From positions 1 to 7,363 of the forward strand of contig JAFGKQ010000005.1 of assembly GCA_016928495.1 (NCBI GenBank): a stretch of DNA of 7,363 nucleotides, written 5' to 3'. The translations under genes were made by a program, and so were the position numbers. Shown here piece after piece: positions 7,062 to 7,363 of the stretch (positions are counted from its first letter, which is position 1; each line of letters opens with the position of its first letter). Under the pieces are notes generated by a model. That model was not told where the DNA came from. It was given only the letters and a program-made list of their open reading frames with translations, and made no database searches. Source of the stretch: Candidatus Fermentibacterales bacterium (GTDB lineage Bacteria; Fermentibacterota; Fermentibacteria; Fermentibacterales; JAFGKQ01).

Positions 7062-7180
7062 ACACAACACTTAATTCGCCTTGGGCTGATGAGGCTCGCC
7101 GTCCGGGCGACCTGCTCAGGGGGATGCCCGGCCGCCAGCCTGAAGAGCGCCGGCCGGAATTAAGTGTTGTGTCCCCATAA
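7054..7180. mobile_element. 127-bp palindromic element with perfect 24-bp inverted arms (REPIN/MITE-like)
   Basis: Seen: the left arm 7054-7077 (TTATGGGGACAC...) and right arm 7157-7180 are exact reverse complements over 24 bases. The 79-base core is itself folded. One hairpin pairs CTGA 7086-7089/TCAG 7116-7119, AGG 7092-7094/CCT 7111-7113 and TCGCC 7096-7100/GGCGA 7106-7110. Another pairs CCGGCCG 7128-7134 with CGGCCGG 7151-7157. TAG flanks both ends (7051-7053 and 7181-7183), a possible 3-bp target duplication or chance. The element is too small for a transposase. The arms are much more AT-rich than the neighbouring genes. Inference, partly from memory of similar GTGTCCCC-ended palindromes near IS200-like (Y1/RAYT) transposases: a non-autonomous element mobilised by a Y1 transposase elsewhere. 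It also sits between convergent genes and may act as a two-way transcription stop, although no T tract follows. Confidence 0.65.
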
Positions 7181-7363
7181 TAGCTTCAGGAGGGCCGAGA
7201 GGGCTTGCTCGAGCTCCCCGCTCAGCCCTTCCCCGAAGGCTACAGAAGCCGGCTGAACAGCCAGCATGCGCACCCGGCAGCCTTCCGGCAGGCTCGCCAT
7301 GAGCCTCTCGAGGAACAGCGACGGGGAAAGGTCATGGGTCGCAATGCCGCTACGCGAGATCTC
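7160..7363 (-). CDS. HycI/HyaD-type hydrogenase maturation protease, C-terminal 67 residues, cut by right edge
   Basis: Seen: the minus-strand frame is open from the right edge and ends at TAA 7162-7160. It reads EISRSGIATHDLSPSLFLER..., then MLAVQPASVAFGEGLSGEL, and ends KLLWGHNT. The THxLSPSLFLE segment and the QPxSxxFGEGLS segment are hallmarks of the C-terminal half of nickel-hydrogenase maturation endopeptidases (peptidase family M52). Known role: these bind the nickel of the nearly finished large subunit and cut off its C-terminal tail, the last maturation step. The metal-binding Glu/Asp/His of the N-terminal part are outside, so only the family is called. Odd: the natural end should be near the KLL residues. 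The final WGHNT and the stop codon are written by the right arm of the palindromic element, so the element has replaced or overrun the original 3' end. The gene converges on hypB; its own operon, perhaps with hydrogenase subunits, should lie to the right. Confidence 0.82.
   Translation of the reverse strand, partial: EISRSGIATHDLSPSLFLERLMASLPEGCRVRMLAVQPASVAFGEGLSGELEQALSALLKLLWGHNT

Noticed and set aside
7078-7156. A possible CRISPR repeat or small RNA gene in the core of the palindrome
   Set aside because: There is only one unit with no repeat-spacer alternation, and the structure is explained by the inverted-repeat element; no promoter is visible.

Overview
The window is bacterial chromosomal DNA of clearly high GC content. 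Arg codons such as AGG and AGA and the Ile codon ATA are used freely beside GC-rich codons. The genes are tightly packed, with overlapping stop/start codons, Shine-Dalgarno (SD) motifs and some GTG/TTG starts. I cannot name the organism. The mix of an ALDH4-type P5C dehydrogenase and a full set of NiFe-hydrogenase maturation genes suggests an amino-acid-using anaerobe or facultative anaerobe, possibly an uncultured lineage. That is inference.

Layout, left to right. (1) Positions 1-810, minus strand: the first 270 residues of an L-glutamate gamma-semialdehyde (P5C) dehydrogenase, cut by the left edge. (2) 811-1071: a 261-base gap with a 24-bp near-perfect palindrome just upstream of that gene and a hairpin plus T-rich tail that probably ends the hyp operon. 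(3) 1072-5885, minus strand: hypF-hypC-hypD-hypE, each gene overlapping the next by 1 to 8 bases. (4) 5886-6021: a divergent control region with a 20-bp hairpin/palindrome. (5) 6022-7043, plus strand: hypA-hypB, overlapping by ATGA. (6) 7032-7180: short tandem TTATGGG repeats running into a 127-bp palindromic element with perfect 24-bp inverted arms. (7) 7160-7363, minus strand: the C-terminal end of a HycI-type hydrogenase maturation protease, cut by the right edge. Its last residues and stop codon lie inside the palindromic element.

How the genes work together. HypF makes a carbamoyl group from carbamoyl phosphate and ATP and passes it to the C-terminal cysteine of HypE, which dehydrates it to a thiocyanate. 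HypC and HypD form the scaffold on which the Fe(CN)2CO unit is built and then moved to the hydrogenase large subunit. HypA and HypB deliver nickel. The protease then clips the C-terminal tail of the large subunit. All six general Hyp factors are present, plus part of a dedicated protease, but no hydrogenase structural gene lies in the window. It probably lies beyond the right edge.

The enzymes look canonical. The least ordinary part is the 7030-7183 junction, where a REPIN/MITE-like palindrome sits between two convergent genes and supplies the last codons and stop codon of the protease, and apparently those of hypB as well. Other points of note are a Cys-to-Ser change in a probable FeS-ligand motif of HypD, a strong operator-like palindrome before the P5C dehydrogenase gene, and a hypA start without an SD sequence that may be leaderless.
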